The notes beneath the pieces were generated by a model. That model was not told the DNA's origin and did no database searches. It saw only the letters and a program-made list of their open reading frames with translations. The position numbers and the translations under genes were made by a program. Source: Anisakis pegreffii (taxonomy: Eukaryota > Nematoda > Chromadorea > Rhabditida > Anisakidae). Taken from it: a stretch of DNA of 64,000 nt. The stretch spans positions 84,562 to 148,561 of the forward strand of contig JAPYMA010000467.1 in assembly GCA_035041965.1 (NCBI GenBank), read 5' to 3'. Positions 12,449 to 26,900 of this stretch are shown in pieces (position 1 is the first letter of the stretch; the number at the start of each line of letters is the position of its first letter).

Positions 12449-15400
12449 TCAACTCTATCTCCTCAAAAATTACAACAAAACCATTAACTGCTCTCCTCAA
12501 AATCATAACCACACGTGAACTCATGAGCACGCACGAATTCACAATCCATTCTCCACTCAACATGCAAGAGGTCAATGTCTTTCCTTCTTTGCTAAAAAAA
12601 CGTGATTAATGAAATGAAATCGTAAATTTTTATAAAGAATGAAATGGAAAATTCAATAAAATCGAGCGGAAATCGATGGAAATGTGAACAGAAAAGAAAT
12701 ATATAAAGAAGTGAGAGTAATATGGAAATAATGTTCAATTTGAAAATTTGTGAAGCGATAGCAAACTTCTGTGTGATACAAATATAGCTTTCATCTTTGT
12801 TGTTTTACTCTCTCTTTCCAATACTCTTTCAACATAGCTCTCAACGTTCCAGCTAAAATTGCTCCTTTTACAATTTTCAGTGCTAATTACAACACAATCG
12901 AAATACTGATTATTGTTTTTTTAAATAAATTGTTTGCAAATCCCGATTATTCTCTCGATCCCGGGATTAAGATTTGATCCCGGAATTGGAAAGCAGTTTT
13001 TAAATATAGAAGCGTGACATGTTCTAAGCATTATTTTTGAAGCAATGTGTTCATTATTAATCAGAAAGCAGTTTCATTCCCATGAAATTTCGCAGACCTC
13101 AGCAACTCCTTCAACTCTCCCGATCAATTAATTTTTTCTACCTCAAAAAAGCAATCTCTATAAATCGAAACACGCTCTCATGGCTGACGAACTCATTTTC
13201 TACCTTCTGAGAATGAAAAAAGTGGTGTTTGCGACCATATTGGCGACTAATGATGTTGCATAAAGGAGCTTTAGTGTCTCATAAGTAATTTCTGATACTG
13301 CTTAAGAAAGCATTTGTCGAGTTTCAAAACTGCATCAATATCTTTAATTAACGAATAATGAATGATGACCGCACATCAAATATTAGCAAGCAATTTATAC
13401 TTCACGATGATTTTTGTGTTTTCTGTTCCAATGAAAATACCTCAGTAGAACACGTGATACCCACTTCATAACCCGAATTCACTCCGTTGTATCAGTCACT
13501 GAAACAATTTGTTCAGTTGTTGACATACTGCTTATAACCACCCCTCGTTTCATATGTCCATCCAAACAATCTTTCTTTTAACTGATCCTATTCCATTTCA
13601 CTCGCCATTTCAGTTCATCATTTACGTTCTCATCAAACTTGAGAACAACTCATTTCAAAATTAATTACAAAGGATGTACTAACTAACAACTGCTCTAATA
13701 TAATAACGTTGTTGAATTCCATGTTTTTGCACTCGTTAAATCTGCTAATAATTAAGTGATAGTCAACATCTAGTTCGAACCATTGATATTTAGCTAGTAG
13801 GATGATTGAATGACTCGATGTTGTGTTCGTGCTAAACTTATAATAATTGACTTTTGATAGTCAGTTGTTCAGAATATTACACTTTATTATTGTATACTTG
13901 ATGTGAAATGGAATGCTTCATTTGAAAGATTACATGCTTGCTGGATAGCAATAATCACAGCTAACTACTCACTATTAAACTCAACCAGCTCGAATTCATA
14001 TCTTTCAAAAATTCTCAGTAATTGTTTGTTACTTCAGCAAATCATAACTTGCGATTAGTGTTTGCAAAATCCCGACGATTTTTCAATATCATCAGGTCCG
14101 ATAACTTTTGAAATATAAAAGTATCACGTGTTCAGCACATCCTCGTTCATTTATAATTCATTTTGCAAATCATACACACAATAGTATTTTAAACAAAGCA
14201 TTCACATCAGAAAACAAATACAATTCAGATATAACATCAAGAATTAAATTTTCTGCAACAATATCTTGACTTTTTCTGTAAATAATTTCAATGTATTAAT
14301 AATCGTGTATCACAGTTCGTCATGAGATTCAATCATTCGGGTATTCAAAAGAGGTGTTTGTATTACCGATTAACATCAGATCAAATCAAGAACTGCGAGG
14401 CAAGCGTTTAACTGACTGATCACCTCATTGATAGAGAATGCTTTCGGTGTTGCCGAAAAAACTAGCCTAAAAGTCAGGACGACATCACTCACCATCCATC
14501 TGATTCTTGTCGAGACGACGAACATCACTCACTTTCCATTCATTCAATTCCTTCTCTCATTTCCAAATTTCATTCAAATCTCAAATTCATGGAACAAAAC
14601 ATTATTGATTAATCTGATGTGTCGAATCAGTTAAGGTAGGGTGCAACAGTTAAAGTAGAACAGCGCAGTAGCAATCACATTAAATATTCATGCATTTTCA
14701 CGATAATCATTAGGCTCGCCTCAGTCGTCACCTATTACACGTAAATAAACATTTTATGCATATATTTATATGTTCACTAAAAGATAACTCCTTGGCTGCT
14801 TCAGTCGTTAATCCAGTTTGCATTAAGTTCACTCACTACTTTTCAAGATAACACAGAAGCTGAATATGCTGCATGATGAGCTAGCAAGAAAAAGAATAAA
14901 AAGAAGAACTCACAACCAAGCAACAATATCTCACTCAAGTCCTTTTCCAATATTCCTCGTCACATCGATAAATTTTTCCCCAATGCAAAGCATCGAATCC
15001 AAACTTTTGCCATCCATCGATTCACTCTAGCAATAATAAACTCCTCTCTCAGAATGCACATCGCTCAATATTAAGTAATCAAGCGCACATTCGTTCATAC
15101 TTCGTTGTGTGTAACTTGTAATCCGAATCACTCACAAACAAGAACTAACTGATTGCAGTCCTAAAATAAATGTCCTCGTGGCAATAAGAAGTTGGTGTAT
15201 CGATGAATTAACGAGTTCGTTTCAATGGAACGTAATAGTTATAATGACACCATTAAGAATGTTACAATAATAATGAATGTTGATCAGAAAAAAATCACAT
15301 GCAAACAAACAAACACTCCGTACATACTTTGCAGAAGGCGAATGCTTGAGGTGAGGTGCAGCATTGCAACGTGATATTTCTATATGTAAATTGCTGGTGT

Positions 15401-17914
15401 TCAATCAATTAACTGTTGCAACTCGAGTTACTATTGATTGGTGCTTACGACTGACAAATGACCTCTCCAGTTGATATCATCCCAAATGAATATCATCTCT
15501 CAATTTCTCCAATTGATTCCCAAATGAAACTTATCTAAATCGCCTAAGGTGATCTGCCATTTCATAAACACAACACACTTTCACATCGCTTTGCAACAGT
15601 GTCATAACATCAAGTTTCTTCTAAAAACTTGATTCAAAATCTTCAGTCTGTTCAAACTCAGTAACTCGATCCAATCTGTATTCAGTACCGCTGAAGTCTG
15701 TACATGCAGTGGGTTGACCTTCTTGCAAACGAATTTTAATCAGTGTCCATTAAGCAGAATGCATAATGCTAACCACATTTGCGATGTTAAAACAACATGA
15801 CAAAATGAACTGAGCAATAAAGAAATAAAGAACAACAGTGCTACCTCCCGCCCATCAGTTCATCCATCAACATCCACATCCACTATCTAACCTTCCACAA
15901 ACCCCTCTATCCATGTCCATCTCATCATCAAATCGAGATCACAACCGCGTTGCATTCATTTACTTATCTTCCTTTATGCATCTGAACCACATCAAATATC
16001 AAACTTCATCCATTTCCATTCCTCACCTAACTGCTACAACACCGCACCCATCCATCCACGTTTCACTGCCTCTAGCGAAATACCATCTTACCTTATAACA
16101 ACAACAATAAACCCTGCTTTGTGCCACCATCGCAGTACGCTTCTAACGCTAACCTCTAAACTCTCGTTGATATTCCGCCACCTAAGCATCGGTACGGGTG
16201 GATGAGTGGATCAAGAATGTCTCACCTAAACTCAACTGTTCGTTTCCGTTAGATGATAAACCTATGGGTAAGTATATCAATAAAATATATTTGATATGAA
16301 ACCATATTTTCGAAATGACAACAAATCAAATGAAAATGATAAGACGTATTCACAAAGATTGGTGTTGAAGAGGATGTTTGGATGCACTCGCCAGCAGCAG
16401 CACATCTATTCACTCATCCAACCTGTCTATCTTTTTCATTGAGTTTTGACTCGATCATTAAACCGTTCTTTATTATGTGCTATGATGAGATGCGATTATT
16501 GGCTATGTATTTTACATTTATTGAACTTATCCAATAATGAATATAAAAAAGAACTGGTCCACATTGGATTCCAAATATGACTATGAAATCAACTTTATCT
16601 CTGATTCAGTTCGAAGTCAGTATTCCAATGGAGCTTATTGTCCGAGTGTACGAAATAACGATGGCTACTTGATATTATGCCATGTGATCGACTGTTCATC
16701 AATATGATCACTCGATCGCAATTAAATTTTTTGAACAGCTAGGCAAGTTCGGGGAGAGCCAGCCTCTGCCACCAGTTGATTTCTCTAGTAATTATGAAAC
16801 AAAAGAGAAGACACGACGTAAAATAGTAATAATTAGTGTTAACACAAACAAAAAACAAAAGATGGAAAATAGAAGAGTAAATAAATGATATGAGAATGAG
16901 ATTGATGGTGATCGTTGATATTATCATTTGACATGCGATACAAAACGTACATTCGCTTCGATTTCGAAATTTTTGTTTATTTGTCAGGTTTTGAATTAAA
17001 TTATTACTCTCATCCATTCATATTCACCTCAAATTATATTAAGCAAGCGCTAAGGGCATGCCCGATAACACAATTCCAATCTTTCGAATACATCCACCAA
17101 AACACTATCATTCATCAGAAAATGTTTACGATTACCATCCATAGGTACTAATGATCGCTATTATCATTGTTATTCCATGTTCAGTCGCTGTATTAAACAT
17201 TTATTAATAAATGTGACCAATCAATCATATTAATCAAGAGTTATCACCACACAGTTATTATTACCATTCTCGACAATCACGACCTCTGCACATACCTCTG
17301 CAAATAAATTAAATGTATTCAAGTGATTAATCCGAACGACAATAAAATTGCAATGAACGACTATCAGCTCTATTGCTTGCGCCCCAACGTTAATTACATT
17401 ATATAAATTGTTCGATCGAACAGCTTCGTGCATATTGTAAGTCGATTCATAAACAATAAACTGATTCCGATGCACCTTCGCTGCATATAATTCGTTTCAT
17501 TACTCACCTCCCGAATTGTAATATCTGTGATCTATTGATTATTCATCGGAACACGACCAGTAACAATGACGCGTTGCAATGCTATCTTTATGTCCCACAT
17601 CTTCTTCATTGAATCTTCATCCACTTTATTAACATCATCAACTCCTCGCTCTTTCATTATTAGTTAAAAAGCCAACTCCAACTGATAACTACCCTAAAGA
17701 TTTACTTGACTACTGTCAACTGCTGCTTGGATTTTCTCCCTGCGTATTTCTTGCGCCGAACTCTGAATAGATTCATTCTCTAATCGCTCATCATAATCTA
17801 TCTCGAGGTCAGTCTTTTTAAAAGTCATCATCGAGCCATACTCGTTCTGCCAACATCGTAATTCCAGTAAAACACTCCATCAAATGTTCTAGCCAGACTT
17901 CGGATCCAAGCTAG
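12449..17914. other. Long AT-rich intergenic region between cobQ and CAP
   Basis: No gene recognised. It holds the presumed cobQ promoter and the upstream region of CAP. Several short open frames (for example 15838-16098 and 16739-17017) lack recognisable domains. A diverged repeat pair is listed separately. Confidence 0.5.
12925..14170 (+). repeat. Two diverged copies of a short dispersed repeat
   Basis: About 12930-13040 and about 14055-14170 share an ordered set of phrases. Each has TTTGCAAA(A)TCCCGA, then a C/G-rich GATCCCGG or CAGGTCCGA segment, then TTTTTAAATATAGAAG or TTTGAAATATAAAAG, then a CACGTGTTC or GACATGTTC word. The similarity is partial. Confidence 0.4.
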
Positions 17915-20900
17915 ATGTCCTCCTACCTGCGACGTGCTATAAATTGTTGTTTCTGTGCGAAACAACGTCGTAATCGCACCTCATCATGTGATGATAGTGA
18001 TGACAATGAATACGATGTTAAGACTGCTATTGTTCCATCACCACACGTCTGTTCTACCACATCCAATAACAAACCCTATTCGAGCACAACCTCACCCGCA
18101 CCACGCATTCAACGACCATTCAATTGGCAGTTGGATTTGAGCACCATTTTCTCTGAATCACTCGAATTCCAAGATGAGCAGCAACCTGAGATGCCAAGTA
18201 ATGCTAATGCAACTGCAAACAATAATGATTATGAGCACAACGTAAGTTTTTTTCAATTTGCACAGCTTTTTCGCATTTATTTTGTTGATATTCCTGCTTA
18301 TCTTTTCATTTCGGCATCCCTTTCATTGGTCGACCCCAGAATGCATTTGCACTTTATTTCATCGAGAGAATATTTGGTGAATGATCGTTTCCATTCTCTT
18401 ACGCTTAATTTCTGCGGATTCCCACTACCCTTTCGCTTTCCTATTATATTATGCCTTTCCTCATTCACTTCAATGATTCATATTTTACCACTTCCTTGAA
18501 TTGCATTCCTAACGCATCTCGAAAGGATTTCTATAAGACGACTTGCCACGAAGCCATCGCTGAGTTCGAGTCGTATTCCTACATAATGGCCGTAAATCTA
18601 TAGACTTGTCCAAAGACTATCATCGTCTGTCGTATCCAAAGAATGCATGACTAAAACATCTGGATGCATAATGCCCCGAATACATCCGCATTCGGATGAA
18701 TCCCTCTATTCGTATGTCTTCACTCGTTTCCTTCCTTCATTCTCGTCAACATTCGTATTCTCTTCCTCCATTGCCACTCGCTCGCGTGCCTCCCTCCTCT
18801 TTTGCCAAGATAAAGTGATGCGTTATTCACAACGCTGATGAGTAATCTTATATCGAACAAATGCTTGTTACAAATCTGTGATTGCTGTTCTATCGAATGA
18901 TTATTCATTTTGTTTTCCGCATTCATTTACTTATAAAACGGACATTTGCTTCCATACATTTGCCGAGTGTTGAATATTTTAAACCACTTTATTCGATCTT
19001 CACTTCCCATTAAAATTTCATCGTTTCCATTGGAAGTTTCACAGTATTCAACAGTAGAAGTGAATTTTCGTCCTCCAACGTTGTCTAAGTCCATGCCAAT
19101 CTTTACGAATTCACTGGGATATCCTCCGGATAAAAATAGGCTAAGTCTAGTCATCAGAAGTCTTTTATTAAGCTTGTTGAACTATTTGTTCGTTGAAAAT
19201 GCAATTTTCAGTTCATTTTCACGTAATCAAGCAATGTATTGTATAAACATTTCAAATTTTCGTTCGATTTTTCGGTATTCATTTCATTCTTTCCGAAATA
19301 AGAACGAAGTGGAGTCGAGTGTGATTCATTCATGCATTGTTGCCGGTGACGTTGATATGATATTGCTGTGTGCATATCAACGCGCATTCAAAACAACTAA
19401 TGTTCTGGTCAACAATAACCGTCTCATGAAGTTGTTATCAATTTATGTTCAGTAAATGGTTGCGACGTATTTTATTGTTTCCTTTCATTCGTTGATTAAG
19501 CTTGCATGCTTTGTGTGTTGTTGAATGGATTGATCCTTTACGGTTGCTCTTTCATTCCAATTCATTTTAACGTTTAATCTTCGTTATAATTAAGATTGCT
19601 TACGGTATTGATGCTCTTAGGTATTCCTTGAAATTCAGTCGTGTTTCTGTTTCAATTTTCGTTCTCAGAATTAACCAAACTGTCAACCTCATCAGTTTTT
19701 ACGAATCGTATCAAACTTTTTCTGTCTATTATATTTATGAAACGGTCTCAATTTAGCCAAAATTTGATATTTATTTTGAAACTGATTAGGAATTTTAGTT
19801 TGTGAGAGATTCCATGTGTGCCACACGTAGATCTTATCATAAATGAGATTCTAAAATCCACTTGAATGACCTATTAATAATTGCAGGTTTTCCAAACCCA
19901 TCAACCCGCGCTATTGTTACCACCTTTACAAATGAGTGCGCCATCAGCCGATTTGGAACGATTTCTGCAGAGGTTGGAGTTGGTCACGACTCGACTCGAG
20001 GCAATCAGTGCTCAGAAACCGACACTTGCACCGAAACCTGGCAGTAAGGGCGCATCACCACCTGCTCAGAATGGTTGGTGAATTAGAAGGAAAAGCATAG
20101 GAAAGGGGTGGGAGAGGGTAAGGTGGGAAATGTGGTGAATGAGGATTAGGGAAACGAAAGGGAAGATTCGAGTAGGGCTGAATTGCGGGATTTCAAGAAG
20201 GGATGTTTGTTTCGGGTCGAACATGAATAGGATGCTCAGCGAAACCTACTTTTCTTATAGAAGCTGTGAGAAGAACTGCAAATGAACTCTTCAGATGCAT
20301 AAGGTAAAGGTGTTTGTTAAAACTGATCTCATCCCGACTAATCTCAACACCTCTATAAATGCTGAAACGTCATGCATAATTTCTTCTCAATATTCCATCT
20401 ATCACATTGAACCAATCACATAGGTGCATCCATCCACAACGATAATACCACCTCAAAACTGAGCAGTTTATATTAAATGCAACGCGCAAGGTGCTTATAT
20501 CCGCTCTATACGCAGCCTCTCATCACTTATCTTCTACCATATCACAGCCCAAGTCGTTATTTGTTATCTTATTTTCATTGCATCCGTTCTTTTCGTTGTT
20601 CAAATTTCGACATGAATAAAACGGAGTTACATCTCTTATTTGTTCTTATTCATTTGTCCACAATTTGGTTACCGAATAATGCTGTCCGTCGCATCTTGAT
20701 AGATGCATCAATTTCTACACATTACTAGCTCATTTGCAATTAAATTTACTTCCTTAACCAATTTCTGCTTGTCCACATATTCCCAATCTGCCAGCGATAT
20801 GTACTTGTTGATTTAGTGCACAGTTTCGTTGCAGTCAGGTGCAGTTAGGTCTTGCTTCATTTGCTGGTGGTTCAGCCGATCGATACGAAGCCAGTAGCTA

Positions 20901-23900
20901 TCATATCGTGATATTTAAGCTGATGATTATTACCAGATGTGCTACTTATTATTTTTACATCTGATATCAATTCAAATTAATCACTGAACTGATTTATGTG
21001 ATGATTGATACGTAGGTTCGTACATATATTACTTGAGGGTGTTACAGCTGTAGCATTAACAACAAGAATTTGTGTTCGTATCGGAAAGATGAGATGAAAG
21101 ACTGCTTTAAAATGAAGCAGAAGGTTTAGTGAATTGAATGTGTTCTAGCACATGGTTACTTTAACAAACGGTTTAGCATCTTTCGAGAAGGATGAAGAAA
21201 AGAGATACGACAAACTGTATGTAGCCGATAGGAGCTGAGGAGAAAGCTTAGGCTAAATGTTGTAGGTGTATATCTATGCGGTATGATGCATACAAGCAAC
21301 AATATCTCTGCACATATATTATCCACATATATCACCCAAATATCCACATTAACCACATCCCTGCTAAGACTACTTCAACAAGGCACTAATGTTATTCAGA
21401 GAGAAGTAAAGAAGCAGATATAAGCTGAGCTTTACCTCATTCCTATACAATACTTCAGTTTCAAAGCAGTCTTTCTCTCTAACTCCTGGAAAACTAGTAG
21501 TACCGTTATCAGTATCACATCCACTTGATTTTGTATAGCATTCAATCTATCTTTCTTACTGCATTACTTCATTGTAAACCCAACTCACCCCAAACCTTCA
21601 TGCTTTGATTTCACTCCTTCAATTCACCTCAGATCTATCTTACTATTACACTTCTCTTTCAGTCCTCGATTAGTGGATCCCACTCTACCAAGGCCAGTGC
21701 TATTGCTCTTGATCTACTCATAGTTCTGATATAATAGTATTGACAATTGAATGTTAGTTATAGTTACCGTAATATCCTGATGGCTTCGTAGTCATATGCA
21801 TCAGAAATTAATGCTTTGATGCTCAAGGTTGTTATCTGTTCTTCATAGTTTATGTCTATCCAGAATATAGTATACTTGGTCTTAGAGGTATTTTCGCAGT
21901 CGGTTCAGCTTAACCTTTTTTTGCAAACTGAGGAAAGCGGTAGCTGAGATGAAAGGATTACAATCTGCATCAAAAAACTAGCCATTGAAATCAATTGTTC
22001 ATTTTTGTAAATTGAACTTTCAATAAGTTCAGAAAGTATTTATGGGTTGATCATTATGAAATGTTTTAAGAAATTCCCTGGGTTTGTTGCGCTGAAGTGT
22101 TTTGCGCTAGGGTGAGGGTGATAGATATGTATACTCGATGAAGATAAATAGACGAATAAATGATTGCAGTTCGCATAAGGATGTGGTTATATGATATTGT
22201 AGTTCAGTTGATGACTTCGTTATTCATATTGCTAACGACTCATCTTTTGCAAATCCAGAACGAACGTTACAACTTTCGAGACTTAATTTCATCTCGTATT
22301 TTGCATTGTCGTTGAATATAGCTTTTGTAAAGTGATCGTAAAAAATATTCATTCGTTTGCAAAATCATAAAAATTCGAGATGCTTCAATTCTTCTTTTAG
22401 TTCACTTTCTCGAAGGATTATTTCAATGATTCGTTCTGTTCACTTCAAAATAAATTGAAGTTCGTTTCTTAACTGCGGCTGAATGCTGCTCTCAACCTGC
22501 CATCTACAGATTTATTTTGTCGATTTTGTTGCAAACAAACTTCATTCATTCTTTACCAACAGTAGTTTATGAGAGGCTTTGTTCAGTTATGTGTTCGAAT
22601 CAAGTTAGATAGTTTGGATCTGGTTCGTTATATTAATAGTAGCAGTTGCAATGTTTGTCGTAGGCTTCATTTTGCAAAAATGGAGACTCGGATTGCTACT
22701 TGTTATATTGAGTGAATTGCTGTTTACCTTCACTTCCAGATAATTTCACTAACCTATCCACTCATCGAGTCAGTGCGAAAAGATACGAATTTTGCAAAAG
22801 TTTTGTTGTATGATGCTGAAAATAATGATCAAGTATATACATTTAAGAATAATTCTGAATCTGCTTTCAAGGTGTGAACTTTTTTTCCTCCGATCCTAGA
22901 TTTCGATCTTAAGTTTTTGAATTTGTAATCCTAAGCCCTCTAGTGAAAATTGCTTGACGGGATCAGTCAAGAAAGTTTATGGATGGACTTGACAGTTCAA
23001 AAACTTAAGATCGTTAGTGTCAGGTTGGAGTTTTTTTTAGGTTGTTTCGTTCGAGTTCAAGATGAGGAACTGTTGCGGATATCGCATACGAAGATGTGTG
23101 CATGATATATAATAACAGTTTGCATTTGCGTGCTTTTTAGACGGAAGCGGAAAGATGTGTTCAGATTGTTCGAAAGAGTGATGGGAGGTGCTGATCAATT
23201 AAAGCGATGAATCAGTTAATCAGGAATAACAAGTGTTAATACTTAATGTGCCACAAAGAACCAAACCACAATACTTGATATTCCACTCAAAGTTTTAGTG
23301 AACCATACTGATTATGATGATATCGAATCGATAAGTGTAGTTTATGAACATATTTCAACGTTTGTCAGTCCGATCTAATGCAATTCGATGAAACGAATTC
23401 AAACAAAACGGAATAATGATTTTGGAGAAGGATTCACATTCCAGAACAATATTTCAGTCAGATTTTTCATCAGCTGTTCATTCACTTCTTATAATGCAGC
23501 TGTTGGCCATTTGTAATTCCATTCGCCATATTCTCATCCTTATTCCACGAATTCTTGTTATATGACGATGGTTGAAGCAAGTTTTGGCTATTCTCAAAAT
23601 GTTAGTGTTTAAAGACTAGAGGTGATCAATTTTATGGGAGAAATAATTACAAGTACATATATAAAGTGATCTCCGTCTTCATATTTGCATGATCAGGGCA
23701 TTTCATGTGGGTATTTCACCGCATCTTGATATTGGCATAAGTCTATCACAGAGAGTCCAGTCCCTCAGATTGATCACCTCTCCATTTAGTGAAGAAAGAA
23801 GAAAGTTTGGGGCTTATATTGAACCGAAACATAATCAAACAATAAAAAACTTTGAACTAAGTTAGGTCTGGTTTTGCTTTTGTTTATTTGTGTATCTTTA

Positions 23901-26900
23901 TTTGCTTATCAATTGAGTTTGAAAAGCTTACTGGAGACTGACGTTTGGAGATTAGATAAAAGATGATTGGCATCATCATCCATTTTGCTATCGGGCACGA
24001 CCGCTATCCTGCATCATGTGTTATGAGCAGTGCTTTTACAGTTATAGATTGTTGGTTGTTAGGAAGTATTGTTATCCTGAGAGCGGTAACAGAGATATCT
24101 GCTCGATTGAGCTGAGTTGTGCTTCACCAGTCAGATATTGTTTAATGCCATATTGCAGTAGACTTAAACTTAGGCTTAGGCTCAGTTTTATATTGCTGTT
24201 AAAGTTAAGTAGTAAACGAAAGTGAAGAAAACTACTTGATGGTGAGCCGAAGTGTAGTTGTGGTGTTGCTAGTTCCTACTGGTTGTTGTTAGTGGGTTGT
24301 GGAATTAAAAGTTGAATTTGTTGAATGTAGAACGGAGGTGACTGGTAATAAACAACGAACGATGCTCAAAAAGAGTGATGAAGTGAACACGAGAGGAGTT
24401 TCAGTAGCGAAAGAAGTTAGCTGTAGAATATCAGCTCATCATTCATCTCATCATTTGTTCAGTTATTTGTCCATTCGTTTATCATCACTACCATTGAAAA
24501 CTTGACTGTGTTAATCTCTCGACTCATCGCTTTCTGTCGTTCAGGGTCATAATCAAGTAAAATTATAGATTCGAATGATGTCCACTTTATAATCATCATC
24601 GTCATCGCAAAAAATAAAAATAAATTTAATTCGACAACTATTAAATCGTTCAACTGCATTGCATCCATCTGTCTCCTTTATTAATCATTTCGATACGATT
24701 ATATTGATCTGTACGCACGTATCTGATACCTTAGGGGTTATGTACTAAGAATCGAAGAACTCTTGCTCATCATCAATGCAAATGATGGCGTATTGATTCA
24801 TCAGTGGTCATCTTGCTACCACTCTTCAGAAATCAAGAATCAGGATTTATCATTGCACTAAGTGATTATATTCACCCACGATGTATTTCACCACCCCAAA
24901 GCCTTACGGGCAGCAATCTACGGCATATCGCACAGTGAGTGGCACTGTACCAGCACGACCCGCGAGCAGCATGGCTGTTTTGATAACGCCAGCTTCTGAG
25001 AGGAATTTAGAAGATTCTTCCATACATGATAGTAATAATCAGTCATCAAGAGTTGATCCTGCAAATCCTTCCAAACAATCCTCATTATCGTCAGCATTCA
25101 AAAAAGTCACTGTCACAGCACCTCCTCACCGAATCGGTACTGAACGTTGGATGCAAACCGGAATGCCGCAGAAAGGACGTTGGAATAGTTCAGTAGCTGT
25201 TTTTGATACGCCACAGAGTAATGAACCTCCAAGGGAGTTCGGTATTAATGCGAGACCGAAAGCATATTCCTCATTTCGTGACAGCAGCATTAAGAGCAGT
25301 GATAATAACAGGTTCCAGCAGTATCAGCAGCCAAACAACACCGAAATAGTCAACACAAGACCAGTGCCAATTCAGGTCGATTCTCAACGGACACAGCCAA
25401 ATCAGTCTGCGCTCGGCATTGGAAGAAATATTCCAGTTCGGTATGAAGGAGTCACGGCTACCGTGCCATCGTCACTAAGTAGCTCCACTTATGGAGCTCC
25501 ACATGACGGATTCCATACTACGATCCATCGTTATGCATCGGATCCACGTCGTCCCAGTTCTGCCGTACCATTCACTGAATACAGCTCATCGCAGATGACT
25601 GCTCCGTTCACATCAGAAACCGAGTCTCGTCAGTTCGAAGAACGATCTGTTAATAGTGGGAATGGAACCGTGCGTCAACAACACGCATCTGAAATCCCGG
25701 TCAATTTCGATCGAGTTCAAACCTTTCCGAATCGACCTGCGAAACAACCATCCGAACGACATAATTATACGAGTCTTCACCGAGTTTCCTCACTGCGCCC
25801 ACCTTTTTTCCAAAGACGCACCACATCCGAGGCGGATGTTTTCAGTAGTCCTGCATCATTCATTCCACCATCTCCTGCTCAAACTCCCCTCTCTTCTACC
25901 GGGGATCACTCGAATGAACCTTCGACCAATGCTATGGTGAATGTGGCTCGTAACGTGCGTGAAGAGCTGGAACAAGATCCGAAGTTTCGTCAACGTGCCG
26001 AATCGACCGGTGAGAAGGGTGCATCGCCTCGCCGTTCAAACCTGACTCAATCTCAGTCTTTTCATGCCCCAAAACAATCACCATCTTTGATTCAGATGGA
26101 GAATTATTTGTCCTACCAGCAACGTCATCAAAGTGAGATGGATCTGAATCGCACATCAACAATATCCCCTGCTACCAATCAGTTAAATTATCAGCAGATA
26201 TTTAGTCCTGATATTGTTCGCAATATGTTCACTGGTGGATATTCACAACCTCACTCTCAAACCTCGAGTGAATCTAACCAGAGTGTGCCCTTCGAAGCGC
26301 AACAATCCCAACCCAGAATACCTTTCCGCTCACCAAATGCGTCACAGGATCAACCAACAACCCTCCAATCATCCGCATCCGATTCAGTGTACCGTAACGT
26401 CCCAATAAGAACCCAGCATGAACCGGTCAAGTCGTCGTTACGTGAACAACCGCATGTTGTCATGAATGGTTCTTTCCAGCGTCAGACCCTTTCCCATGGT
26501 TCAGCCGTTGTCCCAATACCACCACCGAAACCTCAGTTGTATGCTATCTCTCCAGTAGTAACAACAACAACGACCACAAATAACGACCGTTATAGCACTG
26601 CCACCAATGCGACTAACAGATATGTAACTAATATTGATATAAATGCTAATAACGCCATCAATGATAACAATCAATATAACACTAGCAATATTCACAATAA
26701 CGAGTTTCATGGTACGAACACTATTCGAGTGAAAACTGTTGCAGCAAATGGTTTTGAGGGGAAGGATAATCAGAAGGCGACATGTGCAGTGAGCAAAGAT
26801 GCTCCTGCAGATGAGAAGGTGAAAAGTGCATCAAATGCGTCCGGTGGAGTGATACCTGAACGAGCCGTATTCATAACTCGACCTCGAGCGTTGAGAATCT

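Noticed and set aside
15838..16098. Open frame of 86 codons in the cobQ-CAP gap
   Set aside because: Compositionally biased (His/Pro/Ser/Leu) with no recognisable feature; likely chance.
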